DNA of 64,000 nucleotides, from NCBI RefSeq assembly GCF_000172555.1, contig NZ_ABOX02000009.1, forward strand, positions 62,001-126,000, given 5' to 3'. Within the stretch, counting starts at the first letter, position 1. The number at the start of each line of letters is the position of its first letter. The DNA is from Pedosphaera parvula Ellin514. Its GTDB lineage: Bacteria; Verrucomicrobiota; Verrucomicrobiia; Limisphaerales; Pedosphaeraceae. The translations under genes were made by a program, and so were the position numbers. A model generated the notes under the pieces. It made no database searches. It was not told the origin of the DNA and was given only the letters and a program-made list of their open reading frames with translations. Shown one piece after another: positions 35,101-42,344 of this stretch.

Positions 35101-36954
35101 AACTCCGGTTTGGCTGTCAGTTACAGCATCCTCTCCGGTCCGGCAACGATTTCCGGAAATACCGTCACGATAACGGGTGCAGGTTCAGTCACCGTGCGAG
35201 CCACACAAGCTGGCAATGCAAACTACAATGGAGCGCCAAACGTGGATCAAACCTTCACCGTGGCGAAGGCAAATCAAACGATCACGTTTGCTGCCCTAGG
35301 CAATAAAATCTACGGTGATGCTTCATTTACGGTCGGTGCCACCGCCAGCTCGGGTTTATCCGTTGCCTTCAGTATCTTCTCTGGCCCTGCCACGATTTCT
35401 GGAAACACCATTACGATTACCGGTGCGGGCGCAGTCACTGTGCGCGCGTCGCAAGCCGGCAATACGAACTACAATGGAGCGCCAAACGTGGATCAAACCT
35501 TCACCGTGGCGAAGGCAAATCAAACGATCACGTTTGCTGCCCTAGGCAATAAAATCTACGGTGATGCTTCATTTACGGTCGGTGCCACCGCCAGCTCGGG
35601 TTTATCCGTTGCCTTCAGCATTTTCTCCGGCCCGGCCACGATTACCGGAAACACCATTACGATAACGGGTGCGGGCACAGTCACCGTCCGGGCTTCGCAA
35701 GGTGGCAATACGAACTACAATTCAGCCGTGGACGTGGATCAGTCCTTCACGGTTGCGAAGGCCAATCAAACAATCACGTTTGCCTCGCTGGCAAACAAGG
35801 CATATGGCGACCCATCATTTACCGTCAGCGCCACTGCCAGCTCCGGTTTGGCTGTCAGTTACAGCATCCTCTCCGGCCCCGCAACGATTTCCGGGAATAG
35901 CGCGACAATCACTGGTGTGGGCACGGTTACAGTGCGGACTTCCCAGGCCGGCAATGCGAACTTTAACCCGGCACCGGACATGGACCAGTCATTCACCGTG
36001 GCGAAGGCGAATCAAACGATCACGTTTGCTGCCTTGGGAAATAAAACCTACGGTGATGTGGCGTTCACAGTCGGCGGAACTGCCAGTTCCAGTTTGCCGG
36101 TTGGCTTTAGCATCCTCTCCGGCCCCGCAACGATTTCCGGGAATACCGTGACAATCACTGGCGTGGGCACGGTCATAGTACGGGCTTCTCAAAGCGGCAA
36201 TGGTAGCTACAATCCCGCACCGGACGTCGATCAATCCTTCACCGTGGCAAAAGCGAATCAAACCATCACGTTCGCCGCATTGGGAAATAAAACCTACGGC
36301 GATGGCTCATTCGCAGTGAGCGCAACTGCCAACTCCGGTTTGGCTGTCAGTTTCAGCATCCTCTCCGGTCCGGCAACGATTTCCGGAAACACCATTACGA
36401 TAACGGGTGCAGGCACAGTCACCGTCCGGGCGTCGCAAATTGGCAATACGAACTACAATTCAGCCGAGGACGTGGATCAATCCTTCACGGTTGCGAAGGC
36501 AAATCAAATGATCGCATTCAATCCCATCCCGAACAAATCAATCGGCGAGCCCGCCTTTGCTGTGAATGGAACGGCAAGCTCAGGATTGCCAGTGACGTTC
36601 AGTATCCTCTCCGGCCCGGCGACCATTTCCGCAGGCTTGGTCACGTTCACCGATACCGGCGTTGTCGTCGTGCGGGCTTCGCAAGGAGGCAGCGCCAACT
36701 ACAACGCCGCCCCGAACGCTGATCAATCTTTCACCGTCTACCCGACGCCGACCCTCACTCTGGTTCAAACAGGCCAGAACATCGTCATATCGTGGCCGAC
36801 GAACGTTAGCGGCTTCAATTTGGAAAGTACCGCGAATCTGCTTTCCGTTTCATCCTGGACTCCAGTTTTACCAGCGCCCGCGATTATTAATGGCCAATAC
36901 GTCGTCACGAATCCAACTACTAACAGCGTAATGATTTACCGGCTTAAGAAATAA
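32200..36954 (+). CDS. Giant secreted protein: CARDB repeats, protease-like domain, eight MBG repeats
   Basis: A 1584-residue protein with signal peptide (LKLLAAACAVTFSVSAIAQ) from ATG 32200. Order: three CARDB-like repeats of about 125 residues, each opening P-N-L-T/S-P-x-Q-P-S-G-W; a fibronectin-III-like domain; a protease-like domain with S-H-E-I-D-E-V-L-G-F near nt 34195, recalling the HEI[ST]EVMGR signature of a PEP-CTERM-associated metalloprotease family; an InlB-like repeat; eight MBG-like repeats of exactly 82 residues (nt 34783-36750); and a C-terminal domain (TLVQTGQNIVISWPTNVSGF) that also ends another large protein in this window. It is a surface or secreted protein. The third zinc ligand is not evident, so activity is uncertain. 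Confidence 0.85.
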   Translation: MINAIKIGLKLLAAACAVTFSVSAIAQPNLTPYQPSGWSDKIVVSTVTGTSTDSSPLTTADTLYVDWAVANLGAAAGSFTTSLYVDGVLKHAWSSASLAGSSYTYFQDYSIGVLTAGSHTIQIVADSAGTVAESNESDNSYTKTITVGASALPNLTPYQPSGWSDKIVVSTGTGTSTDSSPLITTNTLYVDWAVINNGGSAAGSFSTSLYVDGVLKNTWPSSSLGVSTYTYAQDYSIGALTAGSHTIQITTDTGSTVTESSESDNSYTKTITVSAPALPNLSPHQPSGWGDKLIVSTVTGTSTDTAAITSADNLYIDWSVINNGTVASGSFTVGLYVDGVLNHSWSSSGLNPSTYTYVQDYSLGALSAGSHTIQITADTGSTVVEVNEGDNSYSKIINVTAASAPAPTLGTPANGATAQSTTPAFTWTSVSNATSYRIIVATSAADLPTDPTASSGGPSVVLNTTSGSTSYTPVTPLNPGTTYYWEVHGRNGSDIGIWSSVNSFTTAVPPSGLTIIPTFDSSITSDPQAAQIEATINSAIAVYQSNFSDPITVAITFKKMTSGLGLSSGVYYQTYSYSTYRAALASHATTTDDATALAYLPNVANNPVNGNSSVNVKLALARALGFTANPPAGQPDGTVQLNLGIMNLSAAANDPSKYSLFGTVSHEIDEVLGFSSALNGLSNGAPAPTGAIFPEDLFRYDASGSRIFSTDANVASYLSFDGTTQLARYNQTQGGDFQDWYSFYGGVTPEVQDAFSPPGTSPVLGVELRVLDAIGYNRVLPPSTIVASAGSGGTISPTGSFSKNTGTSQLFTATPNANYVVNQWLVDGSVVQTGGTTYTLSYIQTNHNVQVSFTFVPPKTDQTITFASLANKAYGDPSFTISATASSGLAVSYSILSGPATISGNTVMITGAGTVTVRASQSGNGSYNPAPDVDQSFTVAKANQTITFAALGNKTYGDGSFAVSGTANSGLAVSYSILSGPATISGNTVTITGAGSVTVRATQAGNANYNGAPNVDQTFTVAKANQTITFAALGNKIYGDASFTVGATASSGLSVAFSIFSGPATISGNTITITGAGAVTVRASQAGNTNYNGAPNVDQTFTVAKANQTITFAALGNKIYGDASFTVGATASSGLSVAFSIFSGPATITGNTITITGAGTVTVRASQGGNTNYNSAVDVDQSFTVAKANQTITFASLANKAYGDPSFTVSATASSGLAVSYSILSGPATISGNSATITGVGTVTVRTSQAGNANFNPAPDMDQSFTVAKANQTITFAALGNKTYGDVAFTVGGTASSSLPVGFSILSGPATISGNTVTITGVGTVIVRASQSGNGSYNPAPDVDQSFTVAKANQTITFAALGNKTYGDGSFAVSATANSGLAVSFSILSGPATISGNTITITGAGTVTVRASQIGNTNYNSAEDVDQSFTVAKANQMIAFNPIPNKSIGEPAFAVNGTASSGLPVTFSILSGPATISAGLVTFTDTGVVVVRASQGGSANYNAAPNADQSFTVYPTPTLTLVQTGQNIVISWPTNVSGFNLESTANLLSVSSWTPVLPAPAIINGQYVVTNPTTNSVMIYRLKK
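34783..36750 (+). repeat. Eight tandem 246-bp MBG-type coding repeats
   Basis: Unit starts (the CAAACCATCACG box, with variants) fall at 34783, 35029, 35275, 35521, 35767, 36013, 36259 and 36505, exactly 246 bp apart each time. A 152-bp stretch at 35221-35372 is identical to 35467-35618, and the junction of units 1 and 2 closely matches the junction of units 6 and 7, 1230 bp away. This pattern points to recent unequal recombination within the array. The units code for beta-sandwich modules of the MBG type. Confidence 0.95.
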
Positions 36955-37262
36955 TCCTCTGCGTCAACGAAGAGCCCGGTTGATTTAATGCTCCGGGTTT
37001 AACGAATCTGTATCCAGCTCCTGTTGTCCGGTCTCATCTTTCGGCAACAGGAGTTAAGTATTTATGGCTTCAATATCCAAAAGATTTATTGCGATATATG
37101 TTGCAACCCGGTGGATACAGAGTAGGGTAGCTTTGCTTTTAGGCAGCTAGTCGATTTCAAGTTCTGGTAGATCTTCAGTTGAGCGTTAGTTCAGTGATGA
37201 TTTGAAACCCGATGTTCGGGAACAGTTTGGGAAAGGGCAGTGGGTCTAAATATTAAATCATC
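36955..37262 (+). promoter_or_regulatory. Leader region of the RRM gene with two hairpins
   Basis: Two hairpins follow the giant gene. The first, at 36973-37000, pairs GCCCGG with CCGGGT and is a candidate end for that transcript. The second, at 37018-37053, pairs CTCCTGTTG with CAACAGGAG plus CCG with CGG across a one-base mismatch. Neither has a T-run. The remaining 200 bases upstream of ATG 37263 hold GGGAAAGGGCAGTGGG and no clear core promoter. A long leader is common for cold-induced RNA-binding proteins, which is inference here. Confidence 0.4.
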
Positions 37263-37574
37263 ATGAGTACTAAATTATACGTCGGTAATCTTTCATTCAA
37301 AGCCACCGAAAACGACATCCAGGATTTGTTTTCTGCACACGGCCCCGTCAATGAAGTCAACTTGATCATGGACAAAATGACCGGCCGCGCTCGCGGTTTC
37401 GGGTTTGTCACCATGGCCACAGCCGAAGGCGCAGAAGCCGCCATCGCTGACCTCAACGGCAAGGAATGGCAAGGTCGCGCCCTCACCGTCAACGAAGCTC
37501 GTCCCCAGGAACAACGTTCCGGCGGCGGCAGCGGTGGATACGGTGGTGGTGAACGCCGCCAAAACCGTTACTAA
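37263..37574 (+). CDS. RRM-type RNA-binding protein
   Basis: This 103-residue protein is a single RNA recognition motif with a short Gly/Arg tail. RNP2 is L-Y-V-G-N-L (residues 5-10) and RNP1 is [11 protein letters not shown] (residues 41-51), with both central aromatic residues. The tail reads [18 protein letters not shown]. Such bacterial RRM proteins, common in cyanobacteria and Verrucomicrobiota, bind RNA and often rise in the cold. The ATG follows an ATCATC repeat; a hairpin terminator lies 47 bases after the stop. It is a monocistronic gene. Confidence 0.93.
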   Translation: MSTKLYVGNLSFKATENDIQDLFSAHGPVNEVNLIMDKMTGRARGFGFVTMATAEGAEAAIADLNGKEWQGRALTVNEARPQEQRSGGGSGGYGGGERRQNRY

Positions 37575-37620
37575 TTTATTAGTAACTGGTAAGTAGGAAA
37601 AATTTCCGAATTTAAACATC

Positions 37621-37648
37621 AAGGACTCTGGCAACAGGGTCCTTTTTT
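37621..37648 (+). terminator. Rho-independent terminator of the RRM gene
   Basis: AAGGACTCTG and CAGGGTCCTT form a ten-pair stem with one G-T pair around a GCAA loop, followed directly by TTTTTT. It stands 47 bases after the RRM stop codon and faces the convergent DsbA-like gene, whose stop is at 37745. GNRA-type loop, stem and T-run make this the clearest terminator in the window. Confidence 0.9.
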
Positions 37649-37744
37649 CTGTTAGCCAACTGCTTCTTCACCTCGTACGGTCAACCTTTTCGGATTCAAA
37701 ATCCAAAAACCTCGCAGTCTCTACATTTGCCATCGATAGCCCTG

Positions 37745-38305
37745 TTAACCTTGCTCCCGCGTTTCCATAAGCGCATTAACCAGCGTATCGAAATCATACT
37801 CTCCCTCATGGAGAAAACCATTTACGAAAAACGCAGGCGTACCCGAGACACCACTACGCACACCGCTTTGGAAATCCTCCTCTACGCGAGGCCGATAAAC
37901 TCCTTCATCCAGTTCATCAACCAATCGTTCCATATCCAAATCGAGTTTCGCCGCATGGCTGATTAAGTCCTCGTCGTCCAAAGCGTGCTGGTTTTCGTAC
38001 AATATATCGTGCATTTCCCAGAATTGACCTTGGGCACCCGCGGCTTCTGCAGCCTCCGCCGCCGTTTCGGCATGGGGATGCATGTCCACCAACGGGAAAT
38101 TGCGGAACACAAAACACAACCGATCGCCAAGTTCCGACTGTACCTCCTTCACGACCGGATGCGCCAACCCGCAATAAGGACATTCGTAATCGCCGTATTC
38201 CACAAGGTTCAACGGTGCTTTGATTGAGCCCTGCATATGATCACGCTTGCTGATCGGCACCGCGAGCTTCGGTGCTTGTGCATGAGTTGTAGCTCTCTGT
38301 TTCAT
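37745..38305 (-). CDS. DsbA-like thioredoxin-fold oxidoreductase, cytoplasmic form
   Basis: This 186-residue protein has the Thioredoxin_4/DSBA layout: LVEYGDYECPYCGLAHPVV with the redox C-P-Y-C, an inserted helical domain (AETAAEAAEAAGAQGQFWEM), and the cis-proline loop V-S-G-T-P-A-F-F-V-N-G. No signal peptide or membrane segment is present, so it should act in the cytoplasm, perhaps as a disulfide reductase or isomerase. Close relatives occur fused to NhaA antiporters. The start is ATG 38305; it converges with the RRM gene. Confidence 0.85.
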   Translation of the reverse strand: MKQRATTHAQAPKLAVPISKRDHMQGSIKAPLNLVEYGDYECPYCGLAHPVVKEVQSELGDRLCFVFRNFPLVDMHPHAETAAEAAEAAGAQGQFWEMHDILYENQHALDDEDLISHAAKLDLDMERLVDELDEGVYRPRVEEDFQSGVRSGVSGTPAFFVNGFLHEGEYDFDTLVNALMETREQG

Positions 38306-38480
38306 ATTTGCTCCTCGCTTCCTGAAGTCATAACTTCCAACTCAACCTGAATCCTCCCAAACCCACCGTCAAGCAGTTGCCGATCACCTAACTTCCGCCT
38401 CAGGCTCCGGATAGCCTCCATTGAAAGATCAGTAAAAATACATATTCAATCGTGATACCAGTGGTTTACATTCCCTCAAC

Positions 38481-38957
38481 ATGAAAACCAGATTATCACT
38501 GGTCGGGTTTGTCAGCCTCCTCTGTTTCCTGGTGACCTCCTGTGCCATGTTGGGCCATGCCCCGCAGCTGGACGTCTCTCTCGTCAACCTGCAATTTGGC
38601 GAATCCACCGTCTTTGAGACCACGCTCTATGCCACCGTCCGCGTCCAGAGCGAAGAACCTGAACCAGTCCTCGTCGATGGTGCGGTTCACAAACTCTACC
38701 TGGATGGCCTCAACATTGGCCAGGGCACCGCCTCCGACCGGTTGGAAATTCCCCGACTCTCCTCTGCCACTCAGACCGTCACACTCCACCTGAACAACAT
38801 CGCCATGGCCACCCGTCTGCGCGACATCATCCAATCCCGCCGACTCGACTACCGCATCAGCAGCAAGCTTTACACCGTGGTGGACAATCACAGTCATACG
38901 GTCCATTCCAAACACGAGGGAACCCTCGACCTAAACCAATTTCAGACTCCTCAGTAG
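38481..38957 (+). CDS. LEA14/WHy-domain lipoprotein
   Basis: This 158-residue protein has a lipobox (L-V-T-S-C, Cys at residue 21) and a single beta-rich domain of LEA_2/WHy type: PQLDVSLVNLQFGESTVFETTLYATVRVQSEEPEPV, then GVG-like AVHKLYLDGLNIGQGTA and TVTLHLNN. WHy domains bind hydrophobic surfaces and help in drought or stress in plants and bacteria. The Cys at 21 suggests anchoring in a membrane. It lies 81 bases upstream of the SGNH gene. Confidence 0.8.
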   Translation: MKTRLSLVGFVSLLCFLVTSCAMLGHAPQLDVSLVNLQFGESTVFETTLYATVRVQSEEPEPVLVDGAVHKLYLDGLNIGQGTASDRLEIPRLSSATQTVTLHLNNIAMATRLRDIIQSRRLDYRISSKLYTVVDNHSHTVHSKHEGTLDLNQFQTPQ

Positions 38958-39038
38958 CATTGCTGGAACAGAGCCGGGATTCACCGATCAATTCAGAATT
39001 GTCCCAGCTTCTGCTCCTCGCTATCATTCGTGCATCCT

Positions 39039-39827
39039 ATGAACGACACCTCCAAATTAAACCGTCGTAATTTCCTGAAAACCTCTTCCCTCACTGCACT
39101 TGGCACGGCCGCCCTTGCCAGCGTCCCTGCGGCTTCGCAGGCTGCCGCCTCTGAGACATGGCCGGCCAATACCGTCCGCTCCCTGATTTCCAAAGGCGAT
39201 GTCGTGTTATTCCAGGGCGATTCCATCACCGACATGGGCCGCAGTCGCGAAAAAGCGGGCGAACCGAATGTTCAACCTGCGCTCGGCAACGGTTACGCCT
39301 GGATGGCCGGCGCCGCACTCCTCGTGGATCGTCCGAATGACGGACTCAAAGTTTACAACCGCGGTGTCAGCGGTAACAAAGTGTTTCAACTCGCCGAGCG
39401 TTGGCAAACCGATTGCCTCGACCTTAAGCCGAATGTCCTCAGCATTCTCATCGGAGTGAATGACATCTGGCACAAGCTCAATGGCAAGTATGACGGCACT
39501 GTCGAAATTTACGAACGCGACTATCGCGCTCTTCTGGACCGCACTAAAAAAGCCCTTCCCGATGTGAAGCTTGTCATCTGCGAGCCCTTCGTTCTCCGTT
39601 GTGGTGCCGTGAACGACAAATGGTTTCCCGAATTTGATACCTACCGCGCTGCGGCCAAAAGAGTCGCAGATGCCTTTCACGCTACCTGGGTTCCATTCCA
39701 GTCCATGTTTAATGAGGCCATCAAGCTCGCACCGCCTGAGCACTGGGCGAAGGATGGTGTTCACCCGACTGACCATGGCGCTTCCCTCATGGCCCATGAT
39801 TGGCTCAAAGCCGTTAATCACTGCTGA
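39039..39827 (+). CDS. Tat-exported SGNH/GDSL hydrolase
   Basis: This 262-residue protein begins with a twin-arginine signal (LNRRNFLKTSS and ALGTAALASVPAASQA). The SGNH blocks are G-D-S-I-T-D (Ser nucleophile), the Gly block G-V-S-G-N, the Asn block G-V-N-D-I-W and D-G-V-H-P-T (Asp and His). These enzymes remove acyl groups from sugars or lipids, often as carbohydrate esterases. ATG 39039 is favoured over GTG 39030. It ends at a symmetrical terminator shared with the opposing oxidoreductase gene. Confidence 0.9.
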   Translation: MNDTSKLNRRNFLKTSSLTALGTAALASVPAASQAAASETWPANTVRSLISKGDVVLFQGDSITDMGRSREKAGEPNVQPALGNGYAWMAGAALLVDRPNDGLKVYNRGVSGNKVFQLAERWQTDCLDLKPNVLSILIGVNDIWHKLNGKYDGTVEIYERDYRALLDRTKKALPDVKLVICEPFVLRCGAVNDKWFPEFDTYRAAAKRVADAFHATWVPFQSMFNEAIKLAPPEHWAKDGVHPTDHGASLMAHDWLKAVNHC

Positions 39828-39842
39828 AAGTTTAAATCTAAA

Positions 39843-39880
39843 AAATAATCCCCACCTTCATTTGAAGATGGGGATTATTT
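39843..39880. terminator. Bidirectional terminator between SGNH and oxidoreductase genes
   Basis: AAATAATCCCCA pairs perfectly with TGGGGATTATTT, with an inner CTTC/GAAG stem making a near-continuous hairpin. It lies 15 bases after the SGNH stop and 26 bases after the oxidoreductase stop on the other strand. The A/T-rich outer ends provide T-runs in both directions, so it can end both transcripts. Confidence 0.85.
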
Positions 39881-39906
39881 GTTTCTGAATTTCAAAACAG
39901 ACTGAC

Positions 39907-41319
39907 TCAGACCTTCCAACCCTTACGGTACTTCGGTTTGATATATTGATCCGCTTCGGGCATTCCCTTGACTCTCATCTTTTCACAGTCCCACTCGATA
40001 TTCTTGCCCATGCGCAAAACAAGGTTTCCAAGCAGCACCGTTTCTGTGAATGGGCCGGAAACATCGAAATTCGAGCATGCTGCCGGACCACCTTTGCACG
40101 CACGAATGAAATCATCATAAGGGCTGTTATTCGGGACGCGTGGGATGGTTGGCTCCGGCTTTTTGAAATCCACCATGCTCGATTCCGGCAGCAAGCGCGG
40201 GCGCTCGCCATAGGTGTCACACATCAATTTTCCTTTATCGCCAATCAAAAGGGTTCCGCTCTCGGGGAATTTTTCTGCTTCCATTTCCGCCGGTCGTGCT
40301 GGCAGTTTGCCACCATCATACCATGTCAAAGTGCAGGCCGGCAAATCGCCGCGCTTGGGGAAATGAAGGCGAATGATCGACCAACTTGGCGCCATTTCAT
40401 TGTTAATTGGTGAAGCATCCACCAATTCAACGCTCGTCGGTGCGCCCAATTTCAAAGCCCAATTAGCGCCATCCATCACGTGACAACCCATGTCACCCAG
40501 CGCGCCACAACCGAAATCCCACCAACCACGCCATGCAAAGGGATGATAAACAGTGCCGCCGTGACTTTGCTTTACACCCGGTTCTGCCGGCCACTTGTCC
40601 TTGAATGGTCGCATTGGTGCCGGTCCAATCCATGAATCCCAATCCAAATGCGCCGGCACCGGATCAGATCCCGCGGGTCTCTGCCTGCCTTGTGGCCAGA
40701 TGGGACGGTTCGTCCAGCAGTGGGCCTCCAGCACATTGCCGATGGCTCCAGACCAGACCATTTCGCACAAACGCCGGTTTCCATCCCCGGAATGACCTTG
40801 ATTTCCCATCTGCGTTGCCACTTTGTATTTCCGCGCCGCGAGTGTGAGCTCACGTGCTTCCCAAATCGTATGCGTCAAAGGCTTTTGACAATAAACATGC
40901 TTTCCAGCCTTGATGGCCATCATCGCTGCTGGTGCATGCTGGTGATCCGGAATGCTCACGGTAACGGCATCGATCTCATGATTGCTTTCGATCATCTTCC
41001 GAAAATCACGATACTGCGTGGCGCCCGGCCATTTCTTTGCCCCTTTGGCAAGCGTCTTTGAATCCACGTCGCACATGGCAATGATGTTTTCGCCCGACAT
41101 GCCTTCGGAATCCACTTCGCCTTTGCCGCCCACGCCGATGAGGCCAATGTTCAACTTCTCGTTTGGTGACTTATATTTAACCTTGGGTGCTGCATAGGCA
41201 CTCAGTGCCAGCGAACTTGCCGCGAGCGCAGTGGTGTAAATGAAGTGACGTCGGGTCAGTCCCTTGCTCGGAACTTCAATCCGAATGGGGTTGGAAGAGG
41301 GGGTATTGTTATTGGACAT
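39907..41319 (-). CDS. Tat-exported Gfo/Idh/MocA family oxidoreductase
   Basis: This 470-residue protein has a twin-arginine-type signal (LTRRHFIYTTALAASSLALSAYA) and a Rossmann domain: LNIGLIGVGGKGEVDSEGM (G-x-G-x-x-G variant), then AVTVSIPDHQHAPAAMMAIKAGKHVYCQKPLTHT, where the EKP-like Q-K-P block binds NAD(P). The C-domain includes MGCHVMDGANWALKLGAP. Export of folded Gfo/Idh/MocA proteins is typical of Planctomycetes and Verrucomicrobiota, where they act on sugars outside the cytoplasm. The substrate is unknown. Confidence 0.9.
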   Translation of the reverse strand: MSNNNTPSSNPIRIEVPSKGLTRRHFIYTTALAASSLALSAYAAPKVKYKSPNEKLNIGLIGVGGKGEVDSEGMSGENIIAMCDVDSKTLAKGAKKWPGATQYRDFRKMIESNHEIDAVTVSIPDHQHAPAAMMAIKAGKHVYCQKPLTHTIWEARELTLAARKYKVATQMGNQGHSGDGNRRLCEMVWSGAIGNVLEAHCWTNRPIWPQGRQRPAGSDPVPAHLDWDSWIGPAPMRPFKDKWPAEPGVKQSHGGTVYHPFAWRGWWDFGCGALGDMGCHVMDGANWALKLGAPTSVELVDASPINNEMAPSWSIIRLHFPKRGDLPACTLTWYDGGKLPARPAEMEAEKFPESGTLLIGDKGKLMCDTYGERPRLLPESSMVDFKKPEPTIPRVPNNSPYDDFIRACKGGPAACSNFDVSGPFTETVLLGNLVLRMGKNIEWDCEKMRVKGMPEADQYIKPKYRKGWKV

Positions 41320-41434
41320 GTAATTGTGGTAATCCTCCCATGGTTTTCAGACAAGAATAAACTGAAGCAAAATTTTGCTGCTAACTTTGCTCCAATGAGA
41401 TTCCGACGTTGTCCTTTGGCAGTATCTCCGTGAC

Positions 41435-42334
41435 TTACTTTGTTTCTTCAGGTGCTTGCGGTGGTGGAATCAGCGGCTCTTCCCCAAAGAGATGACGATT
41501 GTCCCATGCTGGCCCGCCTGGTTGTAAAGGATACTCGAAAGGAAAGTACATGGTCCCAGATCCTGGTTCTGTAAGTTTGAACTCGTAATCCACGGTTCCA
41601 TCCTCCTTCCGGGTTGCCTCGGAAGTCAGGATGTAATTCGCCTTCCCATAATTCCCTGAATAATCCTCTTCAAAGACCGAGGCGGCGCGTTCCAAAAAAA
41701 TATCTGACCGCGCATTGCCTATTGCCTTTCGCACGTCTGAATTGAATTGGTTTTGAAGTTCCTGAACTTCGTTCGTCATTGCCGCGATCTTGTAACTCAC
41801 CTCCCGATGGTTGTCGGTATTAACACCCGCCTCGGGCTCGATTCGCTCTGCCTTTGCGAGTTGAAGCTGGTTGGCTTTCATCCTCATCTCGTTATAGGCC
41901 CCTTCCACCTGTTGTTTCTCCTTCGGACTCATCCCAAAAAGCAATCCTGCTGCGACACTGACACCGCCTTCACGGCTGAAAGGCGAGTAGCCGATCTGAT
42001 CCAAATGCCGCTTGGCCAGATAAAAGTAAGGCTGCTCCTGCGGCCACGAACCCTCGTGCTCCGGATCAATCGGTTTTAAAGGTATTTCCTGCGCTTCCTG
42101 CATCGCAACGCGAAGCTCCGCGTCAGCCGACTTTAGTTCTGATCGGCGTAGCTTGAGATCGGTATCCATATTGGTCCATGCCACCGCGGTTTTCTGAAGA
42201 GACGCCTGTATTTCAGCCAACTTGCGTGTCAACCTCAGGTTTTCAGCCTGCTTGTTTTTCAGTGAGGTAGATTGCGCCAGCCATAAAGCACCTGCTGACA
42301 TGCAAACGAGAGAGCCGAGCAGAATATTATTCAT
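41435..42334 (-). CDS. Membrane protein with a domain paralogous to the neighbouring sigma factor
   Basis: This 299-residue protein (ATG 42334, ten bases after the sigma factor stop; the frame stays open to 42466 within the previous gene) has an N-terminal anchor (LLGSLVCMSAGALWLA), a coiled coil of about 70 residues and a C-terminal domain. That domain (NEVQELQNQFNSDVRKAIGNA and ASVFEEDYSGNYGKANYIL) lines up with the end of the sigma factor (ALKERLRDSITATLGKERA and VSGTFEGRYNNFGGEDLIK) in the same order and spacing. It is probably co-transcribed and may form mixed complexes with it. No other family is recognised. Confidence 0.7.
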   Translation of the reverse strand: MNNILLGSLVCMSAGALWLAQSTSLKNKQAENLRLTRKLAEIQASLQKTAVAWTNMDTDLKLRRSELKSADAELRVAMQEAQEIPLKPIDPEHEGSWPQEQPYFYLAKRHLDQIGYSPFSREGGVSVAAGLLFGMSPKEKQQVEGAYNEMRMKANQLQLAKAERIEPEAGVNTDNHREVSYKIAAMTNEVQELQNQFNSDVRKAIGNARSDIFLERAASVFEEDYSGNYGKANYILTSEATRKEDGTVDYEFKLTEPGSGTMYFPFEYPLQPGGPAWDNRHLFGEEPLIPPPQAPEETK

Positions 42335-42344
42335 AATTTCTGGT

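Noticed and set aside
34783-36750. The 246-bp array considered as a CRISPR or satellite
   Set aside because: Units are contiguous, in frame and code for a beta-sandwich domain; no spacers.
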